Assembly: GCA_009829735.1 (NCBI GenBank) | Contig: CM020620.1 | Location: 11,157,420-11,221,419, forward strand | Length of the DNA: 64,000 nucleotides | Direction: 5' to 3' | Origin: Pyropia yezoensis | Lineage: Eukaryota; Rhodophyta; Bangiophyceae; Bangiales; Bangiaceae | Part shown: positions 42,201 to 51,820 of the stretch, in pieces | Layout of the letters: each line of letters begins with the position of its first letter | Numbering within the stretch: position 1 is the stretch's first letter | Notes under the pieces: model-generated | Seen by the model: the letters and a program-made list of their open reading frames with translations, nothing else | Database searches by the model: none | What the model was told of the DNA's origin: nothing | Made by a program: the position numbers and the translations under genes

Positions 42201-43464
42201 AGCCGGACACCCGGGGGGTTCACGTATGTTCGCAGCAATGCGAAGGTTCTTCTACTGGCCAGCAATGGCCGTCGACGTGGTCGACCACGTACGGGGATGC
42301 CACCCCTGTGCACGTAACCGCATGAGTCTACATAGGCGGGCGTCTGCCATGAAGCTATTCCCACCTGATGGGCCCAACGAGCAAGTCGCTATCGACATAC
42401 TCGGGCCACTTCCGATAACGGAAGAAGGGAACAGGTACATCCTGGTCATGTCTGACCGCTTCACTAAGCTGTCAAGAGCGGCAGCCATCCCGAATGATAC
42501 GGCATACACAATCATGAACGCAGTGGTTGACCACTGGATCAGTGCATACGGAGTCATGAAGCAACTCCTCTCCGATAACGGAGCAAACCTTTTGTCGGCA
42601 TTCTGCACGAAGGTCCTGGGCATGTTCGGTATCGAACCACGTCGCGCATCCGACTACCACCCGCAGTCCAACGGGCAGGTGGAGCGGTTCAACCGCACCA
42701 TCGTAAAGATGCTACAGTGCTACGTGGCCGAGCACACGAACACTTGGGACAGGCTTCTGTCCGTACTCACCCTGGCATACAATGCCAGGCCACATCGGAG
42801 CACAAACATTGCTCCGCTGGAGTGGGTCATGCCACTAGGCGTCGGTAACCTGACGCTGCCACCCGGCAGGTGCACTCGGTATGATACACCGAAGGGCCGA
42901 CCCGCCGAACGCATCCACCTAGCTTGGTTGGCCAAGCTATCGTGGATGATTCCTAAGCTCAAGGGTGCCCTTGACAGAACACAACTTCGGTATAAGAAGA
43001 ACTTCGACGCCCGACTACGGGTACGCAACGCAACCCTGGTAACAGGTGACTGGGTCTATATCAGACACCAGAAGTTCCGAGGGAACAAGCTTATGCAACC
43101 GGTCAAGGGACCGTACCAGATCCTCCACAGAGATGACCACTCTGTTATCTTACACTCCGATACGGAGATCCAACGCAACAGTATGAATGATGTCACACCT
43201 GCTCCGAAGCCGGAACAGCCTCAGCCGGTACCGGCTGGGTTGCTACATGAAGCTCTTACAACCCACCGGTCAGATGACCCGGTGGGACCGGATGGGATTC
43301 CATACCAAGTAGAGAGCGTGGTCGGACACACCGACCTGGACCTACCAGGACCCTGGTACGTCAAGGTTATGTGGGTCGGATACGACTCACCCACCTGGGA
43401 ACAGGCGGCAAATATACCCCGCCAACTCCTCATGCCTTACATGAAGCGACGACGCCTACTGTAA
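39298..43464 (+). CDS. pol: Element A Pol (protease, RT, RNase H, integrase, chromodomain)
   Basis: 1388 residues from the first ATG; probably made as a Gag-Pol fusion through the upstream -1 site. The protease motif VLDTGAG is at about residue 111. RT reads FCIDYRRLN, TTIDCNAGYWQIP, FGLSNAPATFQR and YLDD (about residues 579-583). RNase H follows with FVIDVDACD and VRSDHEPL. Integrase has the HHCC zinc site (HENPTAGHPG...CHPCARN) and a DDE triad at about Asp1034 (AIDILGPLP), Asp1093 (LSDNGA) and Glu1129 (NGQVERFN), with 35 residues between the last two. The C-terminal ~60 residues (ESVVGHTDLD...WYVKVMWVGYDSPTWEQ) form a chromodomain-like module, placing it in the chromoviruses, which use it to target chromatin. 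The frame is intact and all catalytic motifs are present. Confidence 0.97.
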   Translation: MTGGRWGHPSKPPRSTAGKAPRRARLSRRRINPRVHLPAPTTRRQGIDDQPPKLGGEDGKPRHVEPDKGPIQDARATPDIGVGHVLFTLENFKVSATLGVDPQSTRSYYPVLDTGAGPNLIRKDTLPDKWLPRVRVTRGPTIKDANGRLIRTTAAMSLRVTIGDLTTEVDFLVCETLSVPCILGCTFINVHVDAIRPGRRTVELQEADGTKRGHTAIVRDLTLQGSHVNVAEVYASVEPKTLRLAKRTRFEPLSETVLPVNCDLAGICRVQSNLRTYKRHGLTMANGLIDLPAGGSSLLVMANYRRKAVTLPKGTILGIAELYEGDILTPDKEGQVEPLEVLAVAETTERQQTDDGKPNPSAAPADLPPKDQEALKALAEADLDHLPPSVAEGVRRMLRKHDVMWTGGALGTIGATQHRIDLVPGARPARSQPHRAGPMQREIVDGEVKRMSEAKVIRPSMSEWGAPVVIVPKKDQTPRFCIDYRRLNLVTKKDSYPLPRMDECIDSLGEATVFTTIDCNAGYWQIPVADEDIPKTAFVCHSGVYEFLRMPFGLSNAPATFQRAIDIILSGVKWRNCLVYLDDVIVFSRNMDDHVQHVDEVLTLLRNAGVTLRLKKCAFFQQTVEYLGHQITPGKLGVLEANTRALRDARFPNTQTQLKSFLGMCNVYRRFVKDFARIAKPLTVLTSSTLPKVLQPPSPSEEEAFESLKRALLAPPVLALPHRRGTFVIDVDACDTQVGCTLLQGETLIGTDNVIPDLRPVGYFSRTLNPAERNNSATERECLGVIWAVQLLRPYLEGSRFIVRSDHEPLRWLLNLGDKDSDSHGRLARWRLKMAEHDYRTVYKAGSTHHLGDALSRLDTPSGDTRPVDEDIPVVPVCMVGNATQGMADHTMAHLACPLTLADFREAQANDDDCRRHRANLLAGTAGIFSENEDGLIYRRAPADGRHQVVVPVSLRQAVMKREHENPTAGHPGGSRMFAAMRRFFYWPAMAVDVVDHVRGCHPCARNRMSLHRRASAMKLFPPDGPNEQVAIDILGPLPITEEGNRYILVMSDRFTKLSRAAAIPNDTAYTIMNAVVDHWISAYGVMKQLLSDNGANLLSAFCTKVLGMFGIEPRRASDYHPQSNGQVERFNRTIVKMLQCYVAEHTNTWDRLLSVLTLAYNARPHRSTNIAPLEWVMPLGVGNLTLPPGRCTRYDTPKGRPAERIHLAWLAKLSWMIPKLKGALDRTQLRYKKNFDARLRVRNATLVTGDWVYIRHQKFRGNKLMQPVKGPYQILHRDDHSVILHSDTEIQRNSMNDVTPAPKPEQPQPVPAGLLHEALTTHRSDDPVGPDGIPYQVESVVGHTDLDLPGPWYVKVMWVGYDSPTWEQAANIPRQLLMPYMKRRRLL

Positions 43465-43542
43465 CAACCCAACCGACACCGACTTCGGCTGTTGGGGGGT
43501 GAGGCTTATACCTACTAAGTAGGGTGTGACGTGGTTACGGCA

Positions 43543-43742
43543 GACTTAGGTTTCTAAGTCAAATCAGACTTAGGTTTCTAAGTCGAACCAAGCTTAGGTA
43601 ACTAAGTAAAAACCTGAACCTTAATAGGTTAACTCAAAGGTAAAGGCTAACTCCGATAATATCGAAGTAACTAGGGAGCTTACACGGGAGGATGACCTCC
43701 CCAAGCCAAGACACAAAGTGAGGGAGGATAACCTCCCCAAGC
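43543..43742. other. Hairpin cluster between convergent pol and antisense gene
   Basis: Two copies of GACTTAGGTTTCTAAGTC (43543-43560, 43567-43584), each a 7-bp stem with a 4-nt loop, are followed by a variant GCTTAGGTAACTAAGT (about 43591-43606). Further on, GGGAGGATGACCTCCC (about 43686-43701) and GGGAGGATAACCTCCC (about 43722-43737) form 6-bp stems with 4-nt loops. They lie in the 456-bp gap between the pol stop and the stop of the opposite-strand gene. They could mark RNA 3' ends or terminators for both strands. Confidence 0.7.
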
Positions 43743-43920
43743 ATGAACCAACCGGAAGAAGTTGGGCGGGAGGCATGGCACCACTGAGCCAGAAGGGGTA
43801 CTCCCCAGGGCAGCAAACAGAGGCAAGCAATGCCCCCAGCGGGGGATGAGTTTATACTCACTACTACCCGGCTACCATAAGGGTTGCCGGGGCCCTCTCC
43901 CGCCCAAACAATAGCATTCC

Positions 43921-46368
43921 TCAGTGGGTAGACCCACTGCCCGAGGGAGGCCACTCACGCGTAAGCGCGTAGACCTCCGTGCTCCACCGGTCGGCAACGT
44001 CACGACGGTCGACCACCCGAGTTACCTCGGTGCATAGCTGGACGAGGGTGCTGCGGCCAGCCTCCACGTCCTCCAGAGCTTTCTGGAGGCGGTCCAGCAC
44101 GCCACCGAAGCAACGCGCTGACCCAACCAGCGCAGCACCTGGGGGGATATCCCCCCAGCTAACAGAGAGACCCCCACGCATTGCGCGGGTAACAAGGGCG
44201 TCAACGCCTTCATACCAGAGACGGGGACCCCCGTCATGTAGGACAGGGGCTGGAGGTGACACTGGCGCAGCCAGAGGAGCCACAGGAGCCGACACGGCTA
44301 CCACCGGAGCCGGTGGCACCTGATACGAGGCCCGGTAGGACCCTACCGAAGGGGCTCCACCGTAACCACGGCGGTACTCCGCCCGACGACGGGACACCTC
44401 ACGCTCCCCACCCACAGAGCCCCACTCTCGGGGACGACGGCCAACCGCCGCCGGCATCGGGTTACCGAACCACGGAGCAAGGACCTGAAGAGGGTCATGG
44501 ATAACCATGGGAATACCCAGGTCAGGAACGGCCTCGGTGGACGCCCACCCATGGCAACTAGGCTCACCCGGCTGAGTACGCCGGACACGCAACGAGTGAC
44601 GAGGCAAGGGGGAAGCCCCAGCCTGCGGGTCCCGGTACGGGGGAAGGGCCAACACCCCAGCCCAGTTCACGGCATCGTGAACAGCCAGCAGGGCTTCGAA
44701 CTCCCGGGCCAACCCGGTCTTGGCAGCTATCAGATCCACGCCCAACTGCGCGATGTGCCGACGGACACCCGTCGGAAGATGAAACAGACGACCCTGCCGG
44801 CGGACGGACAGCAAGAAGGATGAAGCCTGCCCGAGGGTAACCTCAAGGGTGAAGGTACCCTGCAACGGGTGGACCGGTCGCGAGGCCAACACACTCCCGA
44901 AGTAGCGAAGACAGGAGCCGGTGTCAAACCGGAAAGCAGGGGCGGGTTCCCACCCCTCCTGCCATAGCGGCGGGCGCACGGGAGTGTATACCGGAGCACG
45001 ACCGTTGCCGGTCTGCAACGCACACGTTATATCCGTGCGGAACGCATCCGCCATGACACCATGGTTACGTCGCCAACTCGACGCCGACTTCAACCCCGCC
45101 ATGGGCGGGTAGGGAGCCGTCAACGACAGATACGGGGGTACCCCCGGGTAGTAGTCAAAGTCGGGATACCGACCGGTACGGCTCACCGTCTCCCCAAACG
45201 CAACCGGCTCCGCCGCCGCCGCAATCCCCCGAGCACTAGCCGGGTAGTCAATCTCCCGCGGCAACGCGGGGGCAATCAAGTCGCAGACCCCGAAGTTGGG
45301 GTCGAGGTAGACCTCACCCCGTCCCACCCGGGTGCGCCAGAGCTGCGCATGCCGGTCGTCCGGCTGACTCAGGATCCAATGGTGTTCCACCCGGACCGCG
45401 TTCGGCTGGTTGACCAGCCGCACCAACTCCCGCTCCCAGCACGGGTCCACCTTGACGCGCCGGGAGGATTCTCCACGGGGATGCACCAGGTGGAAGTCCA
45501 CCCGCATACGCCCATCGGACTCCATCGACTCTTGCACCGTGAGGCCTCGAACCCGAGCCACCAAGTCGGACACCGACATGGCGGGTTGACCCGCCGCCAC
45601 GGCGACGCCGCCACCCAACGGGGCAACCCGGGCAGGACCAGGAAGAATCGGGGGCGCCGGGGGACGCACCACCGGCAGAGGGGCCGACGTCGGAGATGGA
45701 CGAGGCCGAGGAGGAAGAAGAAGGGCGGGCGCCCGCCCGGAGTAACTCCCGGTGTCAACCGCCATGGGAGAAGGAGCGTCTTGACCGCTCGACGCCCGCG
45801 GCACCGCAGGTACGGCACCGGCGCCGGCACCACCCGTCGGCGTAGCCCCCGCCTCGGAAGGGGAAGGCACTTGGACAGCCTCCGGAGCCGGAGCCCCGGA
45901 CGTGCGGACACCCGCACCGTCTTGACCCGCCGCACCGGGTGTCGCACCGCCACCACCACCCGCGTCAACGTCGGGACCGCCTCGAGGAGTCACCGCCCGG
46001 ACACCCGGACCACCTTGACCAGCCGGAGTCGGCTGCGGGTCGCGACCTCCGCCGCAGGGCGGACCATCTTGAGGTACCTGCGGTGAGCCGGCACCGGCAC
46101 CAGGCCCCATCCGGGCAGCCGGCAGAGAGGGGGTAGAAGCCGCCACGCGCGGTTGACCGCCGGGTTGACCTCCGGCCGACGGCACCGTCGTGCCGCTGCA
46201 CACGGACGACAGTCCTCCGGCCGACAGACGGACGGACACCGCAGGCCCGTCGTCGTCAGACGAGCTCACCCCGTAACGCGCGGCGTCGGGACCGACAGGC
46301 GCGTCGTCCTCCATCTCCTCCCCGATCAGGAGGTCTTCCTCCTCTTCAAGCACCTGGGGATAGGACAT
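43921..46368 (-). CDS. Element A antisense accessory protein
   Basis: 815 residues on the strand opposite to gag-pol, from the ATG of MSYPQVLEEEEDLL. The N-terminus is acidic (LLIGEEMEDDAPVG). About 250 residues of Gly/Pro/Ala-rich disorder follow, then a folded-looking half (LVARVRGLTVQESMES onwards). In it, PPYLSL (about residue 410), LRYFGSV (about 489) and GRLFHLP (about 527) match in order and spacing PPYL, LDHFGSV and GMLWHLP of the antisense protein of element B. The C-terminal part is helical (GGVLDRLQKALEDVEAGRST). I see no signal peptide or membrane segment, so an envelope role is unlikely. Antisense extra genes between pol and the 3' LTR are known in some plant Ty3/gypsy elements; the function there is mostly unknown. 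The start faces the 3' LTR, which could supply an antisense promoter. Confidence 0.8.
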   Translation of the reverse strand: MSYPQVLEEEEDLLIGEEMEDDAPVGPDAARYGVSSSDDDGPAVSVRLSAGGLSSVCSGTTVPSAGGQPGGQPRVAASTPSLPAARMGPGAGAGSPQVPQDGPPCGGGRDPQPTPAGQGGPGVRAVTPRGGPDVDAGGGGGATPGAAGQDGAGVRTSGAPAPEAVQVPSPSEAGATPTGGAGAGAVPAVPRASSGQDAPSPMAVDTGSYSGRAPALLLPPRPRPSPTSAPLPVVRPPAPPILPGPARVAPLGGGVAVAAGQPAMSVSDLVARVRGLTVQESMESDGRMRVDFHLVHPRGESSRRVKVDPCWERELVRLVNQPNAVRVEHHWILSQPDDRHAQLWRTRVGRGEVYLDPNFGVCDLIAPALPREIDYPASARGIAAAAEPVAFGETVSRTGRYPDFDYYPGVPPYLSLTAPYPPMAGLKSASSWRRNHGVMADAFRTDITCALQTGNGRAPVYTPVRPPLWQEGWEPAPAFRFDTGSCLRYFGSVLASRPVHPLQGTFTLEVTLGQASSFLLSVRRQGRLFHLPTGVRRHIAQLGVDLIAAKTGLAREFEALLAVHDAVNWAGVLALPPYRDPQAGASPLPRHSLRVRRTQPGEPSCHGWASTEAVPDLGIPMVIHDPLQVLAPWFGNPMPAAVGRRPREWGSVGGEREVSRRRAEYRRGYGGAPSVGSYRASYQVPPAPVVAVSAPVAPLAAPVSPPAPVLHDGGPRLWYEGVDALVTRAMRGGLSVSWGDIPPGAALVGSARCFGGVLDRLQKALEDVEAGRSTLVQLCTEVTRVVDRRDVADRWSTEVYALTREWPPSGSGSTH

Positions 46369-46942
46369 GATAACGGGTGCGGAGTCCCCCGCGCCCACAA
46401 GCCGTCGACGGCTACAACCCGGTACGGTGGGATAACCGGGACGAGCCAGGGAAGCGCGGACACCCGCGCTTATGACCACAAACGGCTACGAGAAGCGCCA
46501 CAAACACGCGGGTCGACCCGCGCCCCACGGGGCTACGAACGCGCTCCACCCAGGCACCTGGGCGGGACGGGGCCACCCCCACACACGGGGTAAGCAAAGG
46601 GGGGTCACCCCCAACCGCCCCCACGCAACGCGGGCAGCCCCCGCCCCCCACTCAATCGTCCACACGAGAGGGGCCCCCCTACCACCAGGCACCTGGTGGC
46701 GGATCCGCTTGCACCACCCCTCGGAAAGGGGGGTCGTGAACAAAAACCCGCATCGGGAAATTAACGGTCCGGAAAACGGATCGTGTGTGTACCACACAAA
46801 GGGGGGCACCCCCCTCGGACAACCTCGAAAAGGGGTGTCTGTCGCGACGGGGCGCAAAGCCCCACCCGACGGGTAAACAGTCACGCGACCCACTTACATT
46901 CGGTAACCCGAATGCAACTCGACCCGAGGACGGGCCGAATCT

Positions 46943-46952
46943 AAGGGGGGGA
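46943..46952 (+). promoter_or_regulatory. Polypurine tract of element A
   Basis: AAGGGGGGGA lies two bases before the 3' LTR, the expected position for the plus-strand primer of reverse transcription. Confidence 0.7.
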
Positions 46953-46954
46953 TA

Positions 46955-47317
46955 TGTAGCAATATGGTTGTCCGTATTGTGACCCTAATATTAGGGGGGC
47001 TACTTCTAATCCTTAACTTTCAATTTGAGAGTCCGAGCTGGTCACGGTATCTATAAGTTACGTATGACCAGAGGGACTTGCATCTTGGGGTGGAGGGTAG
47101 TTAGTAGTGTCTCCGAGGGTTTATAACGAGGGGGCCGGTGGCGAATCCACCGCCGGCCAAGGTAGAACAACAAACCCCTCCCATTTGGGCTCCCATCTTG
47201 GTCCCGTGGCTTGCGCTCCAAGGACAGCAACCTTGGCCTCCCGGTGACGTTGGTGCCGATCCCCCTTGGTGAGTGTTCCCTGAGAGTGGACGTGCGACGG
47301 ATTCCTATTGTGCTACA
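46955..47317 (+). repeat. Element A 3' LTR
   Basis: 363 bp, identical by eye to the 5' LTR except G for A near the end (TGTGCTACA against TGTACTACA). It is followed by the 5-bp duplication GCCCG at 47318-47322. Confidence 0.95.
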
Positions 47318-47322
47318 GCCCG
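47318..47322. repeat. Target site duplication of element A, right
   Basis: GCCCG, identical to 36513-36517. Confidence 0.9.
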
Positions 47323-49440
47323 GTGCGCTCCATATAACACGCCCGCTCCCCGCCGCCGCTGCCAGCAGCTGCCATCACTCCGCCGCCGCTGCGGGCTGCC
47401 ACTGCCGCTGTCTGCGTGCCCCCCCCCCGCTTCCTTCCGTCATATCTACAGTGTACTAGGAAGACCCTCAGTAGCAAACAGCCACACACTGACGGTGTGG
47501 GCGCGCGCAGCAGCGCAAACCCAAATAGCAAGACGTCCGATGGGGTGCGTACACTCCACAAAATTCTATTAAGGGGAGGGGAGGCAATCCCGTGGCGGCG
47601 GTGGCCGGCGATGGCGGCGGAGGGGTACGGTTAGTCAGCCGCAGCGGCAGCCTGCAGTGCGTGCTAGGAGGGATCGCCAGCCAATGGCAGGCACAAAAAC
47701 AGCGCGCCTGCCTGCCGCACTGGCACGGGGTCGGCAGCCGCTGTGCCAGCGGGGGGAAAGCGGCCACGCGAGCTCGCGACGGTGGAAGGCAACGGCGGCC
47801 AGCGCGCGCCAGGGCGAGAAGGAGCTGGCGACGGACGGCAGCGGCGGGGGGGTGGCGATCAGCGGTCGGAACCAGGGGCACCGGGACGAGCCGGCGGCGG
47901 TGACCGCAGTGATCGCGGCACGGCAGGGGCGGCGGCGGCGGCCGCCGTGACCGGGCAGTGGCCGCAAGCCAACGGAGGCGGCGGCGGCGGCTAGCTGGCG
48001 GCGGGGACCACAGCGGCCAGCCGGCGGCGTTGCCGGCGGCGGTGGCCACAGCCGCCGCCGGGTAGTGGCCACCAGCCTGCGGAGGCCGCGGCCAGAAAGT
48101 GGCCGCAGGCCTGCGGAGGAGGCTGCCGCACAGTGGCCGCAAGTCAACGGCGGCAATGACAACCGCGGCCAGCCGGCGGCGGCGACCACAGCGGCCAGCC
48201 CGCGGCGGGGGAGGCGGCGGCGGCGGCGGCCGCCAGCCGACGGCGTCCAGCCGACGGCGGTGGCGACGGTGAAGGGGGGGCGGCGACCAACCGGCGGCAC
48301 CAGCGACGGCCAGCCGGCGGCGCCCAGCCGGCGGCGGCTGCGGCGGCGACGGGGGGGCGGCGACCAACCCGCGGCACCAGCGGCGGCTAGCCGGCGGCTT
48401 TCAGCCGGCGGCGGCTGCGGCGGTGACGGTGGGGGAGCGACCAACTAACGGCACCAGCGGCGGCCAGCTGGCGGTGTCCAGCCGGCGGCGGCCGCGGCGG
48501 CGACGGGGGGGCGGCGACCAACGGGCGGCAGCAGCGGCTTGGCGACCACCCGGCAGCGGCGATGGGGGCGGCGGCCAGCCGGTGGCGGCCAGCCCGTAGC
48601 GGCCGCGGCAGCAGCGGAGTGACAGCGGCCAGCTTGCGGCGGCGGGGACGGCGACCAACAGAGGGCGGCAAGCCGACCGCAGAGGCAGCGGGGGCGGCCG
48701 TAGGGCACGTTCAGGCCAGCCTGCGGCAGCGAGGGCGGCAGCCGGGAAGCGGCGGCAGTGAGAGCGGCGACCAGGCGGTGACGGCGTGACGGCGCCAGCG
48801 GCGGTGATGGTGTGGCGGCCAGCCGGTGGAAGTGACGGCGGCTATGCTGCGGCGGTGGCACAACGTGTCTCTGAGAACGCTCCGTGTGCACCGCCACGCT
48901 CCACCAGCCGCCCACCATCGCCGCCACAGGCTGGCCATCGCAGCCACCGCGGTGGCGGCGGTGGCGGTGGGGGGGGCAGCAGCCAGCTGGCGGCCGCCAG
49001 GGGGTCGGCAGCGAGGGAGGCGGCGACAGCGGGGGCGGCGGCGGCAGCAGGGGCGGCGGCAGCGGTGGCGGAGGCGTGGCGGGCAGCCCGTGGAAGCGAT
49101 GGCGGCGGTACCGCCGCCACCGCTGCCACCCTCGCCGCCGCCGCGGTGGCCAGCCGGTGGCGGCGATGGCGGGCGGCTGGTGGAGCGTGACGGTGTCCAC
49201 GTTGCGGTCTCAGAGACACGATGTACGCCAGGAGACGAACACAAGCTCATGTAAGCCACAATTTGACAAGTCATCGACGTGTGCGCAGCCTCCAACGGAG
49301 TGTTGGGCATTCAATGCAGGCTGGCACTGCCTCCATCTGGCTACACCTAGGAATTGGCCCTCGTGCGAACGCTGGCACCGCGGCGCTGCCTCGAGGGATC
49401 GAGGCGGGGCTTCGCCTCGATGATGTGCCACTCCCACTTA
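47323..49440. other. GC-rich short-repeat region without recognised gene
   Basis: From about 47600 to 49200 the sequence is built from diverged repeats of motifs like GCCAGCCGGCGGCGGC, GGGGGGCGGCGACCAAC and TGGCGGCGATGGCGG. They give long Ala/Arg/Gly/Pro frames on both strands but no coherent protein. A homologous segment appears inverted around 48840-48920 and 49140-49215 (ACGTGTCTCTGAGA and TCTCAGAGACACGATGT). Confidence 0.5.
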
Positions 49441-50450
49441 CTCCTCCCACTGCTCCCCACCGGACGTGCTCCGGCTGCGGCTGGTTGTCCGTCGATGCCA
49501 GCCGTGACGCTACTGGACGCGAAGAGGCACATGGAAGGCACCCGCCACAGCTCCGTGCTGGCAGGGTTCTGGGCCACGGCGGGGGGGACGTGGACATCCG
49601 CCACCGCCACCGATGGACCCGCTGGTGCAGCGGCCGACGCCGCCGCCGCCATGGGCTCGCCGCCGCCGTTTCCCGCGCTCGCCAGCGCCTCGGTTGGCGC
49701 GTTGGACTTCCTCCGCGCCGTGCAGTGGCCCTTCGGCCCGCCGCCGTCGGCCGGAGAGTGGCTTTGTGTGTGCGCCGCCGGCGGCCGGAGAGTGGCTTTG
49801 AGGCGCTGCTGCACCCCTGCTGCACCTGCGCGGGCGGTGGGGGCCGGCGCCCCTCCTCGTGGCAAGGCCCTCCACCCGCCACGGCCGCCGGTCGGTGGCG
49901 CGATGCCGTTGTGCCAACGCAGGCGGTCGGCGGGTTGGCCGGTCGGTCGTGCGGCACGCCACCCCCCTCGCAGACTTTGCTCCCGCCACTCCCATCCGCA
50001 TCCAACGAGGCTCTCGCCCCCCCCCCACCCCCCCCCCCCCCCCCCCCCGCCCTCCTCGCGACCCCTTCCCCCCCGCACCAGCCCCTTCCCCCCCCCCCAC
50101 ACGCCGGCACGTCGTGGGGGGGAGCCACACCCTCCCCCCCCTCCCCGCGTCCAACCAACGACGATCAAAAACGATAGCCCCCCCCCTAACCCCCCCCCCC
50201 CGAACCCCCCCCCCCCCTCGCCCTTCCGCCCCCCGCTCCCCCACCCCGCGCCCCCGTGCTCCAACGCCACCCCGCCTCCCGCTCCCGGCGGGGTGTCGCG
50301 TCGCCGACCGCGGGCGGTCGCGCCCCCCCCCTCGCGGCCAGACGGGCAGGCGACGACGGAGGGGGGACGGGGGGGGGGGGGGGGTGGGAGGGGTGGTGAC
50401 TGGTGCTTGACACTCTCCCCCCCCCCCCCCCTCTGCCCCTTCCGGGCGTC
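49441..50450 (+). CDS. Possible hypothetical coding region, tentative
   Basis: A plus frame reads coherent, non-repetitive protein from about 49497 (MPAVTLLDAKRHMEGTRHSS, then VLAGFWATAGGTWTSATATD) to about 49900 (SVGALDFLRAVQWPFGPP). It then degenerates into poly-Pro. No family is recognised, and the minus strand is also open. It may be one exon of a gene or chance. Confidence 0.2.
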
Positions 50451-50454
50451 GGCT

Positions 50455-50672
50455 AGCTTGCGTCGCCCCCCCCCCCCCCGCCGCTGCCGCCGCCGCTGCC
50501 GCCGCTGCCGCCGCCGCCGCCGCTGCCGCCGCCGCCGCCGTGGCGGCTGGGGTTTGCTTCGCCCCCCCCCCCGCCGCCGCCGCCGTGGCGGCTGGGATTT
50601 GCGTCGCCCCCCCCCCGCCGCCGCCGCCGTGGCGGCTGGGGTTTGCGTCGCCCCCCCCCCCCCCCCCCCCAC
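50455..50672. repeat. About 50-bp tandem repeat with C-runs
   Basis: Three copies of GTGGCGGCTGGGGTTTGCGTCG separated by a C-run and CCGCCGCCG triplets, at about 50539, 50585 and 50629. A related CCGCCGCTG array recurs at about 50998-51080. Confidence 0.75.
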
Positions 50673-51001
50673 TGCCGTCGCCCCCCCCCACCCCTGGACG
50701 TGCCTGCGTCCTTAGCCCCACCGGTCATCCCTCCTGGGTGGGCCGTGCCGCCGTCGGGGAGGCGGCGGACGGGAGCAGGGGGGCTGGCGACGGCGAGCCG
50801 GCGCCCGCCCCTGCCCTCCCCCCCTCCCCCCTCCGCTTTCCCTCCCGCCTCCCTCCAACCCCCAGCCGGGACTGGCAAAACACCGGCACCGCGGGGGTGC
50901 GCGCGCCGCCGCCGTGGCCACGGTCCGCGGCATGTGAAGCGCGGGGGGCGGGCGCCGTGGCCGTCGTGCCCCCTGTCTGTGGCATCCGCGGCGACCACCA
51001 C

Positions 51002-51033
<32 letters not shown>

Positions 51034-51153
51034 ATGCCGCCGCCGCTGCCGCCGCCGCCGCCGCTGCCGCCGCCGCCGCCGTGGCGACTACGTAGTACCG
51101 TGGCCGCCGGTGGGGAAAAGGGAGTGGTGGCCCCCACGGGCGGGCGCGGCGGG
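50673..51153. other. GC-rich flank of element C, no recognised gene
   Basis: Pro/Arg/Ala-rich open frames and a CCG/CTG triplet array, and no recognisable protein. Target duplication of element C cannot be tested because its 3' end is outside the window. Confidence 0.35.
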
Positions 51154-51798
51154 TGTGGCGTTCTGAGCCCCTGGGACCGTTGGAACCCGGGAGACTGACT
51201 TGGGACCCGGCTGGCAGCGTTACGTGGAACCACGCGCTGGCCGAGGATCCCTGCATCGGTGGCCCGGGGCAGTGGCGACACGCCCGGTGCCCTGATTGGT
51301 CACCCGGAGCGGTGGACTTGCCGGGTTGGGGCATACTGACCTTCGGGTTATTTGTTTGATTTTTCGCATTTGTTTTCCTTGCGTGATTTCGTGTCTTTCC
51401 CCTTTTTCCCACTGGGTTTTTTTTCGGGGATTGACATTTGTGTGTGGGGGGATTTCGCTTGCTTTTTGTGTGTTAGCCCGGTGAGCGGCCGGTGCCTTGC
51501 TGGCACTTGGCCCGCTGGGGGCGCCCTCTGGGGGCCTCGCTCAGGGCCCCGGGAGGGGCCAGGGGGGGAGGTTCTTGAGGGGTGCTCCGGGGTTCTCCAC
51601 GGGGCCATCTTGTAAAATCAACAGTACTTTGGGTTCCTTCTCCCTCGGGCTTTTGTCCTGTTTACCTTTGCCTCGTATCGTGGCGGGCGAGTGGATCAGC
51701 AAGGGCTCTTACCTGTTCCTTCCTGGGCTTCGGACTGTGGTCTCTGTGTGTGTGGTTGTGGCTTCTGGGTCCGGGAATCTGGGTCCCATTACGCTACA
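51154..51798 (+). repeat. Element C 5' LTR (start inferred)
   Basis: The end CGCTACA at 51798 is fixed by the primer site that follows. The start TGTGGCG at 51154 is inferred, since it is nearly the inverted copy of that end, giving about 645 bp. The U3/R region contains T-rich stretches (about 51350-51475) unusual for this window. No second LTR copy is available to confirm the ends. Confidence 0.6.
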
Positions 51799-51802
51799 TT
51801 TA

Positions 51803-51820
51803 TGGTGGAGCAGCAGGGGA
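51803..51820 (+). promoter_or_regulatory. Primer binding site of element C
   Basis: TGGTGGAGCAGCAGGGGA, four bases after the LTR end; identical to the primer sites of elements A and B. Confidence 0.8.

Larger units (their letters stand above)
36518..47317 (+). mobile_element. Element A: complete Ty3/gypsy chromovirus LTR retrotransposon
   Basis: 10,800 bp flanked by a 5-bp target duplication (GCCCG). Order on plus: 5' LTR, primer binding site, leader, gag, -1 frameshift site, pol (protease, RT, RNase H, integrase, chromodomain), a hairpin-rich spacer, an antisense accessory gene, polypurine tract, 3' LTR. The two LTRs differ at about one base of 363, and all frames are intact, so insertion was recent and the element may be active. 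A truncated relative lies at 5571-6196. The extra antisense gene adds about 2.4 kb beyond the usual gag-pol layout. Confidence 0.97.

Noticed and set aside
43921-46368. Retroviral envelope gene at the env position of element A
   Set aside because: It is on the opposite strand, with no signal peptide, transmembrane segment or furin-like site.
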